A stretch of DNA of 64,000 nt from Spirometra erinaceieuropaei (Eukaryota > Platyhelminthes > Cestoda > Diphyllobothriidea > Diphyllobothriidae), in the NCBI GenBank assembly GCA_902702965.1, contig CACRXP010000165.1:830085-894084 (forward strand). The letters are read 5' to 3'. The notes below the pieces were generated by a model that worked only from the letters and a program-made list of their open reading frames with translations, did no database searches and had not been told where the DNA came from. Below, piece after piece: positions 23,601 through 33,620 of this stretch. The translations under genes were made by a program, and so were the position numbers. Position 1 is the first letter of the stretch. Each line of letters starts with the position of its first letter.

Positions 23601-24421
23601 TACTGGGTCCAGAAAAAACCGGCAGAGCAGATTTGATAATTTGATCGGCGTGCGTCGCTCTGCCATGACTGATTTTCGCGTTGTTTTCAGTCTTTCGTCC
23701 CTGGGTATTTCTGTTTTTAATTATTACCTAGCGTGAAGACGTTTGAGACACTTATATACTCATCCCTCTGGCCAATTTTCTTCAGTTTTAGTAATGATGC
23801 TCACAAAACGTGTCACGTGATTTGTGCCTGTCGTCCAGTGAAGAGTGCGAAACGAAGTAAACAGAGAAGAAAGTACGAAGCCTCTTCTTAATGCCTTCAT
23901 CTCAATTGCAGATCCTAAGACATCTCAGCACCCATCACGCGTCCAGCCAAAAGCAGTCAAGCAAATGCGTTTTTTTCAGTGAGAAGAAACTCGTTACAGT
24001 AAGTCAGCAGTAAGGAGCGTCAAAAGTAAACATTTTCTAGAAAATTTCAGACCAAAAGACAGTCCCTGAGTTTTCATTGAAAAAAGAGCTGACAGTTCCA
24101 AGCGGCAGAGCCGAGGCAGCCGAGATAGCCGAAGCGAAACACCCCGCGCATGAAATGGAGTGTCAGAGGACGTGACTGCCACCCTACTGCCACTCGGAGA
24201 GGTGTTTATCCATAAGCCCGACTCTCCACGTCGCCGCCAAATGATACGTCTGAAATATCTCCCTTATAGTTCAAGAAGGTTATCTGTCATCTATTCCATT
24301 TGTTAAAAACGGTCGTCAACTACAGACAAGGATAAGTAAGCAACAAGTACCGGCAAAGAGTTTGAGTCCAAGAAGACACATAAATGTCCTTTCTTTGCAT
24401 ATTTTTGGTAGGACTGACTTA
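23601..24421. other. no recognised gene
   Basis: Unique-looking sequence with short frames only. Confidence 0.45.
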
Positions 24422-25055
24422 GAGTGAGTGACCAATCTCGTGAAATGTTGGCCAAAATTCTAAAATGTGTTTTTGATTAGGAAGGATTACTTAGGTAAGA
24501 TTACAATACTGATTATCTTTGCGGCGTAATCCTATTATATTTCAGATTCGGCAGGATGTCAGCTTTTTAATGCACCTCTTTTCACTTTCCTGTAAAAACC
24601 GTACTCGGTAAAAAAATGAAAATTTCAGTAACGTACATTTTTACCCTGATTTTCGATGATCTTATAAATTCAAATATAGTTTATAAAAAACGAGCAAAAA
24701 TGTTCCTTATTTCACTCGTTTATTAGAAAATCGTATCAGCGTCATAATTATACCCGAAGAAGGTGTATAATTAAGTTTTAATTAAGTTCTTACTTATGAG
24801 ATTTTTGGAGACCGTGCAATGTCCATTCATACAGCATTGCATCTGTCCGTTTACCACTGCTCCTCATGAAATGTACAACATGGTCCCCATCCATCGGGGA
24901 ATTTTATGGGCTTTATATATTATCTTTTCAAAAACATAGAAAAATATGGGACTTTCCTTACGCAAAACACATGCACCTAGTAGACTGAAATCACTAGGCA
25001 ATAATGTAACGACCGATCAGGCTTCAGATTATTCGGGAACTAAAAAACTTTTTAA

Positions 25056-26035
25056 GGTTAGATGGTAGTTGGTAGCCCTCCTGGCACCGAAAACTCCCAG
25101 CTACCTGGCTTACGGGACCGATGGTAATAGGGGCTATACGGGTGGGGCAAATGAGTGGAGGCGTAAATGGCGCTTGTAGGGAATGCCTGGAATGGACGAT
25201 CCTGATAAAGTGGAAACCTAATTTAAATAAGGTGAAAAATGCGAGGAAGGTGAACACTTCAGTTCTGACTGACGTATGAGACGCCTTGCTGTTGTAGTCT
25301 GAACCCATGAAGTAGTAAGTGCGCGATGTGGTAGGTGAAGTGCGTCCAGTTCAAACCCAGCAATGTCGAAGCGCCCGGGGGGGGGGTGCCGTAGTGCCTT
25401 AAACTGGAAGTGCAGGAAAGGATTGCTAACTGTCCATGGCGGTGTTTACAAGGCGTCACAGTTTTCAGCCAAACCCCTGCGACCAAATACAACCGGGCTG
25501 TTCGTAAAGGCGGGGGGTGGAGGGCAACACTCTGTCAATACGACTGATGCAGTGGATGGAGTATCGGTAGACACCCTAAGTGAGCGTCGGTTGTCCTTTC
25601 GTACACGATCTCACCGGACTCTACTGGAGGTCTGGAGTAAAAAGACCCAAGGATGCAGGCAAACCGACGAAACGGAGACCCGCGCCAATCCGCCTAGAAC
25701 AGTACCTATGCAATTAATCTGATGCAGGTAATACTGTGCGCACATGCAATTAGAAGCATAATGGGAAGCATTATGAATCCTAATCCGTTTAGGATAAATC
25801 TTTCGCCCTTTACTAAAGATTTCCGTGTTGGGGTGCAATACAATGAGTCTATATGGACAGTCTAGCAGCGCCTCGTTCTCGGGGTGGATAAAGTGAAGAA
25901 GAAAGTCATCCTGACAGGGCCTCTGTGCGTGCACCCCCCCCTAGACATCATGAGAATGTTATCACAGATACCGAAATCGAGCCAGTAGGTACAATTGTAG
26001 AATCAGTGGGCAGGGCTACCAACTACCATCCTGCC
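25056..26035. mobile_element. hAT-like non-autonomous DNA transposon
   Basis: Terminal inverted repeats: GATGGTAGTTGGTAGCCCT at 25061-25079 is exactly complementary to 26012-26030, and extending five bases outwards gives 24 bp with three mismatches. The 8-bp direct repeat CTTTTTAA (25048-25055 and 26036-26043) is the target-site duplication, which fits hAT-type transposases. No transposase domain is seen inside. The frame at 25363-25722 (119 codons) has a Gly-rich start and no recognised motif. Confidence 0.8.
25363..25722 (+). CDS. unrecognised 119-codon frame inside hAT-like element
   Basis: This frame lies in the hAT-like insertion and is partly overlapped by two antisense frames. The predicted product has no BED finger, DDE or hAT dimerisation signature that I can see. 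Most likely not translated, or a leftover of an unrelated sequence carried by the element. Confidence 0.12.
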   Translation: MSKRPGGGCRSALNWKCRKGLLTVHGGVYKASQFSAKPLRPNTTGLFVKAGGGGQHSVNTTDAVDGVSVDTLSERRLSFRTRSHRTLLEVWSKKTQGCRQTDETETRANPPRTVPMQLI

Positions 26036-26419
26036 CTTTTTAAAACTAAATGATACATCTCTTTCGAGTATAATATATGACTTTGACACGATTTTCTAAT
26101 AACCGAGTAAAAGGAAGTGTATTTTGCTTGTTTTTTTATAAACTTTATTTGAATTTTTAAGACCATCGAAAATCATTGTGGAAAATGCATGCTACTCAAG
26201 TAATCATTTTGTATCTAGTACAGTTTGCACAGGAGATTGGAAAGAGGTGCACTAAAAAGCTAACATCCTGCTGAGGCTGAAATATTATAGGATTGTGCTG
26301 CAAGATAATCAGTTTTGCAATCCCACCTAAGTAATCCTTTCTAATCAAAAACGCATTTCAGAACTTTGGCCAACATTTCATGAGATCGGTCACTCATTGT
26401 ATATAGCCCCGTAAACAGG

Positions 26420-26745
26420 ACATGAGCGCAGGAGCCGCCTCCAATGCGTGTGGCTTAGGACCAACTTTCAGTAAAATTAGGGTTAGGTCAAAGATTAGGG
26501 TTAGGGCTAAATTTAAAGTTGACGGTAAGATTAGTGAAGATAGAGTTTTAAGTTGGGTTAGGGACTAGTGTTAAATACAGGGTTAAGGTTTGGGGTAGGG
26601 TTAGGGTCAAAAATTAGAACAACGGCTTAGTTTTACAGCAGGATTATAGTTTAGGTTAGCACACGGGAATATTGTGCGCAGGTACACCTTCAGTACTTAA
26701 CGTGAGGCGTTCCTGTTTCCATGTCCCATTTAAGGGGCCACATAA
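26420..26745 (+). repeat. telomere-like degenerate TTAGGG tract
   Basis: From about 26470 to 26640 the units TTAGGGTTAGG, GGTTAGGG and GTTAAGGTTTGGGG are interspersed with diverged copies. Flanks include CATAAGTCAATCC at the right. No TIR was clear here. Confidence 0.65.
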
Positions 26746-26754
26746 GTCAATCCT

Positions 26755-27364
26755 ACCATTAATTTGTAGTAAAATATCTCTTCTTCAAAATTTGTACCCA
26801 AAGAACTGACGTCTTTCAGCTTTGAAATAGTTTTTTTTAAATTCTGAATAATTTTTAGCCTGACTTGTCTTTTACCCTCATTTACGATTACCAAACTATA
26901 ATTCGCGACTTTTATTTAAAGAAGATCACAGATAACTGTATGCAAGGGCTATGAACACGTTGCTTACTTTTAGGGGTCATTAATAAGCGGACAAATACAA
27001 TTCTATTTCAGAAGAAATTTCGCGGTCTTAAAAATCCCATCTTCACAAACACTTTTTAAATCGAAAGATACCGCTTGTTCAGTTAGACAGTTTGGGGAAG
27101 ACGTTAATAACTGGGAAACGAGTTCTGGGGAAAATATTTTTAGGCTTGATTCCCGTTAATCATCAAAGACCAAAAAAGGCGCAAGTTAAACCAATTAAGC
27201 AGTCATTTCTAGTGCGTGTGTGAGTTTTGCACGCAGTCGAATAAACACACATTCGAAAACCGGCATCTTGTAGCGATCTACAACCCCCCGCCCTAGTACT
27301 TCTTCCTGAATAAAGTTACATTCTGAAATATCGGTTGACGCCTTATAGATACACCGCCTACTCT
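26755..27364 (-). mobile_element. long-TIR MITE, decayed and deleted
   Basis: Retains part of the left arm (GTAAAATATCTCTTCTTCAA), a spacer in minus sense (AATTCTGAATAATTTTTAGCC) and the right arm (AAGCAGTCATTTCTAGTG, CGAAAACCGGCATCTTG) ending TAGATACACCGCCTACTC. Internally shortened. The terminal CTG is mutated. Confidence 0.65.
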
Positions 27365-27539
27365 AATTAACACTGTCGTTCCGATTCTGCCATTTCTGTG
27401 GAAAGATCGTTATACTGGACATGTCACGCAGATTTTTGAAGGTCAAAAGACCGGCACCCCGTAAACGGTCGTTGTCCTTCATTTTTCTGTTTGTCTGTTC
27501 TAATCCCACGAGCAATTTTGTGCAGGTTTATATAATTAT

Positions 27540-27640
27540 GTATAGGCGGAAGAGCATTACCGACAACGGCAAGGGCGACTGAAGTGGTCATTTCGGGCCT
27601 ATTAGCCGTCGTCAGCCAGTCATACCCAAGCCCTCTACCA
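27540..27640 (-). mobile_element. SINE family S1 fragment, minus
   Basis: ACCGACAACGGCAAGGGCGAC and TAGCCGTCGTCAGCCAGTCA match the S1 body in reverse (compare 47920-47990). The tRNA head is missing. Confidence 0.7.
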
Positions 27641-27870
27641 TACTTATACATTTGATTCCGTGCTCTGTACCATATCCAAGTGTAACTTCTATTCAAAATA
27701 AAAGGCAGCATTTCGAAATGTCAGAGAGTCGTTTCTGCCATGCATCAGCAGATAGGGACGAATGCGATGTAGCGCCTGCTTTATAAAGCCACCGGTTGAG
27801 ACACGTTTATCCGTCTTTCTGGCCTGTTAGTATGCATCCTCTGTGTCTTGACCAGTGCTGTCTGCATTTA

Positions 27871-28826
27871 CAGTGGGTGTGATAACTCGTAAAATGTCAA
27901 CCGAAATTCCGAAATGCATTTTCGTTTCGAAAAGATTAATTAAGTAAGGTTGTAAAATTCATCATCTTGCAGCGTAATTCTATAATAATTCAGTTATTCC
28001 ACGATGCCGGCTTTCGAACACATTTCTTTTCGGCAGCATGCAAAAGCTATCCTCTGCAAAAATGACTACTTAAATAGCATGCATTTTTCTAATTGATTCT
28101 CGTTGCCCCTAAAAAATGAATTATATTTCACGAAAAACATGCATAACAATATTCACCCTTTTACTCATTCGGTAGAAAATTACATCTTCTTCCAATTTAT
28201 ACTCAAAGGAAAAGCATTATTTGGTTTTCAAAAACCTTTCCAATTCCGAAATAATTTTCAACCTGACCTGCCGTTGCACTTGCATTCAGGATTTCCAAAT
28301 TACAAACCATATATTTTCTGTGTACGGAAAATCATACGTTTCTCTAAGGTATTAAGTGAATACTATATGGGGTTCATAAAATTTAGCAGTGGATTTGAGA
28401 CATATTGTAAAAATTACGACCCACATTGGTAAACGCAGAGACATGACGTTTTATGACCGGCCATTTCACGGTATTAAAAAATCTCACAATTGGAAACTGT
28501 TAAACGCCGAATTATGTCCCTCATTTGAGTATAAAATTGAAAGAAGATGTAATGTGCTACCGAATAAGTAAAATAATGAACATTTTATGCATGCACTCCA
28601 TGAACTATAACTGGACTTTTGGGGGCATCGAAAATCAAAGAGAAAAATGCACGCTACATAAGTAATCATTTTTTTTTCAGAGTCCTTGCATGAAGTCGGA
28701 AAGAAGGTCATTAGAAAGCCGACATCCCGAGATGACTGAATTATTATAGAATTATACTGCAGTCTGATTAGTTTTCAACCCTACTTATTTAATCTTTTCG
28801 AAACAAAAACGAATTTCGGAATTCAT
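27871..28826 (-). mobile_element. long-TIR Tc1-type MITE, right end lost
   Basis: Left end CAGTGGGTGTGATAACTC after TA. The right arm runs to TTTCGGAATTC at 28826, where the tRNA-like tandem unit begins, so the final ~35 bp are lost. The spacer is in minus sense (AAAACCTTTCCAATTCCG). The 109-codon frame at 28103-28432 lies within it and has a counterpart in 58305-59300. Confidence 0.85.
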
Positions 28827-28857
28827 TGATATGTTGGCAGATTTTGAATAATTCATA

Positions 28858-29000
28858 TTGACCCAACTGTGAAAAACTCGACGCCTCGGTGGGATTCGAA
28901 CCCACGCAGTAAGGGGGAAGGCTTTAGTACAGCCAACGCTCTAACCACCTGAGCTACGAGGCCCCGCCGGACGACGCGAGTTTTATCACACTTGGGTCAA
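28858..29000 (-). repeat. TIR-bounded tRNA-like unit B
   Basis: A 23-24 bp imperfect inverted repeat (TTGACCCAA..TGTGA at 28858; complement ending 29000) encloses the tRNA-like sequence at 28883-28962. The same ends are seen, more or less intact, around the other copies. Unit B and the following unit C are in tandem, joined by about 150 bp that is also shared with 46215-46410. Confidence 0.75.
28883..28962 (-). tRNA. tRNA-like sequence (anticodon ACT by position)
   Basis: Minus strand: acceptor GCCTCG/CGAGGC, box A TAGCTCAGGTGGTTAGAGC, anticodon stem GGCT/AGCC with loop GTACTAA, extra region about 14 nt, T-arm GTGGG/CCCAC with loop TTCGAAT, then a short T-run in the flank (CGAGTTTTT). The best preserved of the five copies. 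The 4-bp anticodon stem and ACT anticodon are unusual, and the presence of several flanked copies argues for a repeat. A covariance-model scan would decide. Confidence 0.6.
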
Positions 29001-29185
29001 ATTACCCGCCCAACCTACTGCAACGTCTGGAATCCACAAAATCAGATACAGTAAGTTGACTGACCAAGCAGGATTTCCTAAGTTATTCACCCAGAATCCA
29101 CCAGATGACTACTAGGCTCACGTAATTTATTGATATTTTGGCTGATTTGAATAATTAATATTGACCCAACTGTGAAAAACTCGGC

Positions 29186-29265
29186 GGCTCGGTGGGGTTC
29201 TAACCTACGCAGTTAGGGGGAAGGCTTTAGTACAGCCAACGCTCTAACCACCTGAGCTACGAGGC
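29186..29265 (-). pseudogene. tRNA-like pseudogene, unit C
   Basis: Tandem partner of unit B. Box B is damaged (GGTTAGAACC in place of GGTTCGAATCC on the minus strand), and the acceptor 3' half is altered. The right TIR ends early at CACACT (29296). Confidence 0.65.
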
Positions 29266-29299
29266 CCCGCCGGACGACGCGAGTTTTATCACACTGAAA

Positions 29300-29640
29300 A
29301 TAGACTTGCACTGCATCCGCCGCATTCTCTCCTCCTGCCCCATCTGGGTCCGGTCAAGAAGACCGGAGGGGGGAGAAGATGCATCTGGCCGGCACGACGT
29401 AAACCCCCGCACTCGGTCGTACCACCACACCCTCGGACCCACAACAAACACTTGACCAGGATTTTAACCAACAACAATGAGGAGCGACAAGGATCCCAGT
29501 TGGCGCGATGTGAGCCTTCAACTGGACCTGCCAACACATTCTATATGTGTTGACATTTGTTATGGCTATGTATTCGCGTTAACGCCCGTCGATTCCGGCC
29601 TAACCCCTGTGTTGGACCAGCGCTTCTACCGCGTGGTCGG
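29300..29640 (+). repeat. family W copy
   Basis: Follows 7795-8070 in order: ATTCTCTCCTCC, GGCCGGCACGACG, CGTACCACCACACC, CCCACAACAAACACTTGACC, TGTTATGGCTATGTATTC, plus the CAGCGCTTCTACCGCG terminus. Starts immediately after the truncated tRNA-like unit C. Confidence 0.7.
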
Positions 29641-29902
29641 TTTTTGGAATAAAAATCACCAATCACACCCACTCTCATTGACGTAGTTCCGCCCCTAGAC
29701 CACCGTGACAGCAGAAAGGGCGAGCAGCGCATGCTGCTTCAGCTCCTCCGACACAAAAATCCCCTTAAAACCTCCGCCACCTCCTACGTCAGCCGCCAAA
29801 ACCCAGCCTTCCTTAGAAAACCCTGAGGAGAGTATGACACGCAATCCCGCAGGCAGCTCAGACCAATTAAGATTGTCCTCCTACTGCCCCACTCCTCAGG
29901 CG

Positions 29903-30215
29903 GGGGAGGATTACGCAACCTTCCGTTCACTCACTAATAGAGGGAGAGGCTGAAGGAGGATGCCATAAACAGAGGTTCCTCATGTCATCTGCCCAGATGC
30001 AACCCGATGGAATCAAAGCGACGAGCTCCATTAAGCTGTTTAGGAGAAGAAGATGCGATCGCTGGAAAAAAGTCCCAGCGATCAAATTCGCTTCCTTTAA
30101 CCGCAGTGGTTTCGGCCATTCTGCCATCCCAAAATGCCCAATGACCAATACGGCAGATATGAGAATAGTTATGAAAGTCTGAGTAGTGAGTCCATAAACG
30201 TTAATTGCTCATAGA
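29903..30215 (+). repeat. dispersed repeat shared with 32254-32500
   Basis: GATTACGCAACCT, CACTCACTAAT, GGCTGAAGGAGGATGC, GCCATTCTGCC, CCAATGACCAATACGGCAGA and CATAAACGTTAAT recur in order at 32254-32480. Its right part is close to the PLE at 30251, which may have inserted into it. Confidence 0.7.
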
Positions 30216-30250
30216 AGCGAACAGGCGAGTCCCAGGTAGCAGTTCAGAAG

Positions 30251-30718
30251 ATGAAGATGCGATCACTGGGACAAGAAGTTTATTTGCCTGACGTTTCGGA
30301 TTCTCACTCGAATCCATCATCAGAGACATTCGCAGATAGAGGTGAAGGTGGCACCAGGAGTGCAGTATTTATAGCACGTGGCTGCCGTGGGACCGTATGC
30401 GCACTGCAATGAACAGTTCTCACAATCGCCGCTGGGGTCGTAATTGATGCGGCGGTGGCTTGGCGGTCCGAGTCCGAGTTGTTAATGGCCGCGATTTCGT
30501 CATCCGTGCTCGATGCTGGTGTGACGATTGCTCGGCAAACTGACTCACTGTCACCGTGATAATTGCTCACCCGCGCCCTCCCCACGTGACTGATTCTCCT
30601 GCCCAGGGAAAATCGCAATACGGAATAGGGCACCGGGAGGTCATTGTGTTTGTTGATGGATTGCGGGCCTGAGAACCATGACTCGAGCAGCTCGCGGCTC
30701 ACGCGGTTGTCACCCCTT
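30251..30718 (-). repeat. left arm of 468-bp palindrome (PLE)
   Basis: Complementary to 30958-31425 over the same length, with no difference that I noticed in the parts I compared. A 239-bp spacer (30719-30957) lies between the arms. It encodes the C-terminal half of the PLE GIY-YIG protein on the minus strand and the ribozyme-like motif at its outer end. Confidence 0.85.
30290..30323 (-). ncRNA. hammerhead-ribozyme-like motif (PLE type)
   Basis: Minus strand order: CTGATGA, one unpaired T, helix II GGATTC/GAATCC with loop GAGTGA, GAAA, then CGTC with essentially no stem III loop. This is the minimal layout known for Penelope-like element hammerheads, thought to act as dimers. The same motif is at 31353-31386 and 38986-39019. 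Confidence 0.7.
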
Positions 30719-30957
30719 GCGAGGATTTCGGCCTCTTGAAATTTGAAAATATGGCCGGGTCCCGTCGAGTGTGCCGCCACCTGAGAGTTAGCGTCTCCCC
30801 GCCTCACTGCTGCTGCGTGCTCGGCAAGTCGCGTACGGAGTAATCTCCCAGTTTCGCCGACATAATTGCTTTGTCCGCAACTACACCAGATCCGGTAAAC
30901 GACTCCAGACGTTTCCTGCCGTGGCAGCGGGTCTTTTGGCCTCATTACTTGGCGCCT
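30304..30957 (-). pseudogene. Penelope-like element, GIY-YIG endonuclease fragment
   Basis: Minus frame with the GIY-YIG signature (GVVYRIWCSC, then YVGETGR and a downstream Glu-His pair), which in PLEs nicks the target DNA for reverse transcription. The C-terminal part ELLESWFSG, INKHNDLPVPYSVLR follows, then a low-complexity tail. The telomerase-like reverse-transcriptase domain that should precede it is missing, so this is a 5'-truncated, non-autonomous copy. The open frame continues about 25 codons upstream into the antisense of the right arm (to 31032); those codons are not PLE sequence. Confidence 0.85.
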
Positions 30958-31425
30958 AAGGGGTGACAACCGCGTGAGCCGCGAGCTGCTCGAGTCATGG
31001 TTCTCAGGCCCGCAATCCATCAACAAACACAATGACCTCCCGGTGCCCTATTCCGTATTGCGATTTTCCCTGGGCAGGAGAATCAGTCACGTGGGGAGGG
31101 CGCGGGTGAGCAATTATCACGGTGACAGTGAGTCAGTTTGCCGAGCAATCGTCACACCAGCATCGAGCACGGATGACGAAATCGCGGCCATTAACAACTC
31201 GGACTCGGACCGCCAAGCCACCGCCGCATCAATTACGACCCCAGCGGCGATTGTGAGAACTGTTCATTGCAGTGCGCATACGGTCCCACGGCAGCCACGT
31301 GCTATAAATACTGCACTCCTGGTGCCACCTTCACCTCTATCTGCGAATGTCTCTGATGATGGATTCGAGTGAGAATCCGAAACGTCAGGCAAATAAACTT
31401 CTTGTCCCAGTGATCGCATCTTCAT
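30958..31425 (+). repeat. right arm of 468-bp palindrome (PLE)
   Basis: Plus-strand copy of the last 468 bp of the PLE, facing the minus copy. It contains an open frame (30974-31372) equal to the C-terminal 132 residues of the minus frame, but without the GIY-YIG core. Inverted partial copies are common in PLEs. The near identity also fits a foldback assembly error. Confidence 0.85.
31353..31386 (+). ncRNA. hammerhead-ribozyme-like motif (PLE type)
   Basis: Same motif as 30290-30323 on the other strand: CTGATGA at 31353, helix II GGATTC/GAATCC, GAAA at 31379-31382, then CGTC. The flanks GTCT and AGGC can form a 4-bp helix I. Confidence 0.7.
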
Positions 31426-31630
31426 AGACGTTAATCCTCGCCGTCCTCAGAGAATTTTTTTCCTCTTTCGAGGGTTAAGGGTCAGGTTTGTGGGTTAGGT
31501 GTTAGGGTTGGGGTCGGGGTTAGGCGTTTGTGTTAGGTTTAGAGGTTAGGAGTCAGAGGTTAAGGGTTGGGTTTGGTGGTTAGGCTGGGGCTTGTCTACT
31601 GCAGGTACGGTTAAGAAATAAGACCCGACC
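31426..31630 (+). repeat. telomere-like tract with TIR-like ends
   Basis: Begins with ACGTTAATCCTCGCCGTCCTCAGAG (shared with 32461-32490). TTAGGG-like units run at about 31478-31590, followed by CTTGTCTACTGCAGGTACGGTTAAGAAATAAG, which matches the right flank at 3585-3610. Confidence 0.55.
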
Positions 31631-32253
31631 GAAGTTTTTTCTGGACGTGCTTACCATGATGAATTTAGCTCTACTGATAATTGTTTGGTGGCCTGATGAA
31701 GATCTGCTTCAACGGTTGGGCGCAAAAGGGCAGTATTCAGCTCCGCTGGTCATCGGAGAGATCGAAATCGTCCGAGCGGAATTTTTTTTAACGGATGCCG
31801 GCACTTGCAGACATGTGAAGCACTTGGACAAACACCACAAATTGACTGCTGTTATCTGTTTTCCCAGTGAGATCCATGCAGTGCACAAAGATGAAAATGA
31901 CTGACTTCAGATTTCATGTCTTTCACTCTGTAAGGCCTAAGTGCGAAATCAAAAATTGTATTAAAATCTAAAAAAAGACCCATCTCATTTGCGAGGACAT
32001 ATCGTTAAAATGGAGCAGACATAAGCGCCTAATAAATAGTATTCAAATTAAAGCCATAAAGCCCCCACTAAAGCTCGGTCCGTCGTAATGAGTTCGTGGA
32101 ATTGTCAATGTGGCCATCAGCGTTTGATGTAAACTCCTTCACCGTCACAAAACAACGCCTTATATTTCTTTTTTGTGTAGATATGAACGTTTGAGCGTGA
32201 TCCGTCAAGCCTGTGGAGTATTGAAGGACTAGTTTCAAAACTCTGTAGGGGAC

Positions 32254-32500
32254 GATTACGCAACCTACCGCTTACTCACTAATTAAGGGAGGGGCTGGAG
32301 GAGGATGCAGGCGATCGCATCTTCTTCCTTCGAACAGTTCATTTCGCCGCAGCGGTTTCGCCCATTCTGCCAACATAAAATGCTTTTTATCTCCTGGACA
32401 GCTCAATGACCAATGCGGCAGATGTGAGAACAGTTATGGAGGTCTGAGTGGTGAATACATAAACGTTAATCCTCATCGTCCTCAGAGGAAGTTTTCCTCT
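32254..32500 (+). repeat. dispersed repeat shared with 29903-30215
   Basis: In-order match to 29903-30215. It also contains CGATCGCATCTTCTTCC at 32312-32328, resembling the PLE tail (TGATCGCATCTTC), suggesting the tail and this repeat are associated. Confidence 0.65.
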
Positions 32501-32641
32501 GTCAAGAGCATTTGAATGGACTGGGAGAAAATCACAGTTTGGACGGCTTGCATGTTTAGATGTGATTCCTGTCACTGGTGAAGTCAGTGCATACGACTAC
32601 TTGAAGGAAGCTCAACTAAACGCCAGACAGCTGCCATCTTG

Positions 32642-33620
32642 CAGTAGGTGGGCTAACTCATGAAATGTCAACTGACATTCCGAAATGCGTTCTCGTTTCC
32701 AAAAAATTAATTAAGTTGGGTTGTAAAACCAATCATCCTGCAGCATAATTCTGTAATAATTCAGTTACCTCAGGATGCCTGCGTTCGAACAAACGTCTTT
32801 TCGGCTGCATGCCAAAACTATACTTTGCAAAAAATGACTAATAAAGTAGCATACACTTTTCCCATTGATTTTCGATGCTCTTAAAAATCTAATCATGCTT
32901 CATGGAAAATATGCATAAAGATATTCATTCTCTCGCTCATTCGATAGATAATTACGTCTTCTTCTAATTTAATACTCGAACGAGGGACATACCTCGGTTT
33001 TAAAAAAGTTTCTAATTGTGAGACTTTTTAATACCGTGAGATGGCCGTTCATAAAACGTCATGTCTCGGCATTTACCAATGTGACTTCTAAAGTTATCAA
33101 TATGAATAAAATCCACTGCTAAATTTTATGAACCTCATATGGTCTCCCCCTAATGCTGTAGAGAAATGTGTGGTATTCCGTAAGCGGAAAATATACGGCT
33201 TGTACTTTGGAAATCCTGAATGAAAATGTAAAGGCAGGTCGGGGTTCAAAATTATCCGGGAATCGGAAAAGATATTGAAAATCTAATTAAACCCTTCGTT
33301 CGAGCGTAAAGTTGAAAGAAAACGTAATTATCTACCGAATGAGCAAAAGATTGAATATCCGTATGCGGACTACCCATGAAATATACTTGGACTTTTAGGT
33401 ACACCGAAAATCAATGAAGAAAATGCATGATACTTAAGTAGTCATTTTTTACAGAGTGCAGTTTTTGCATGCAGCCCAAAGGAAGTTCGTTTGAAAGCCG
33501 GCATCCTATTGACCTATTATTGAATTGTGCTGCAGGCTGGGTAGTTTTAGAACCCCATTTAATTACTCCTTTCGAAACGAGAATGCATTTTGGACTTTCG
33601 GTTGACATTTCATGAGTTAG
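32642..33620 (+). mobile_element. long-TIR Tc1-type MITE
   Basis: Left end CAGTAGGTGGGCTAACTC, preceded by TTG rather than TA. The right arm ends at CATGAGTTAG, lacking the final CCCACCTACTG. The spacer begins GTTTCTAATTGTGAGACT. The left arm is close to the consensus of the family. Confidence 0.88.

Larger units (their letters stand above)
24422..26399 (+). mobile_element. long-TIR MITE, subfamily 2, split by insertion
   Basis: Ends GAGTGAGTGACCAATCTCGT and GAGATCGGTCACTCATTG are inverted and flanked by TA. Arms carry AAATGTTGGCCAAAATTCT as in 10435-11373. The spacer is interrupted after TTATTCGGGAACTAAAAAA and resumes at AAAACTAAATGATAC, with the hAT-like element at 25056-26035 between. 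Without the insertion the element would be about 990 bp. Confidence 0.9.

Noticed and set aside
28883..29265. CRISPR-like array from tandem tRNA-like units
   Set aside because: Only two units, 300 bp apart, with tRNA features; eukaryotic repeat setting. No CRISPR signal was seen anywhere in the window.
30974..31372. Second PLE gene on the plus strand
   Set aside because: It is the inverted duplicate of the C-terminal coding part with no GIY-YIG core and no start beyond a GTG-type codon.
31692..31725. CTGATGA at 31696 as a ribozyme core
   Set aside because: No GAAA follows at the right distance and no helix II can be drawn.
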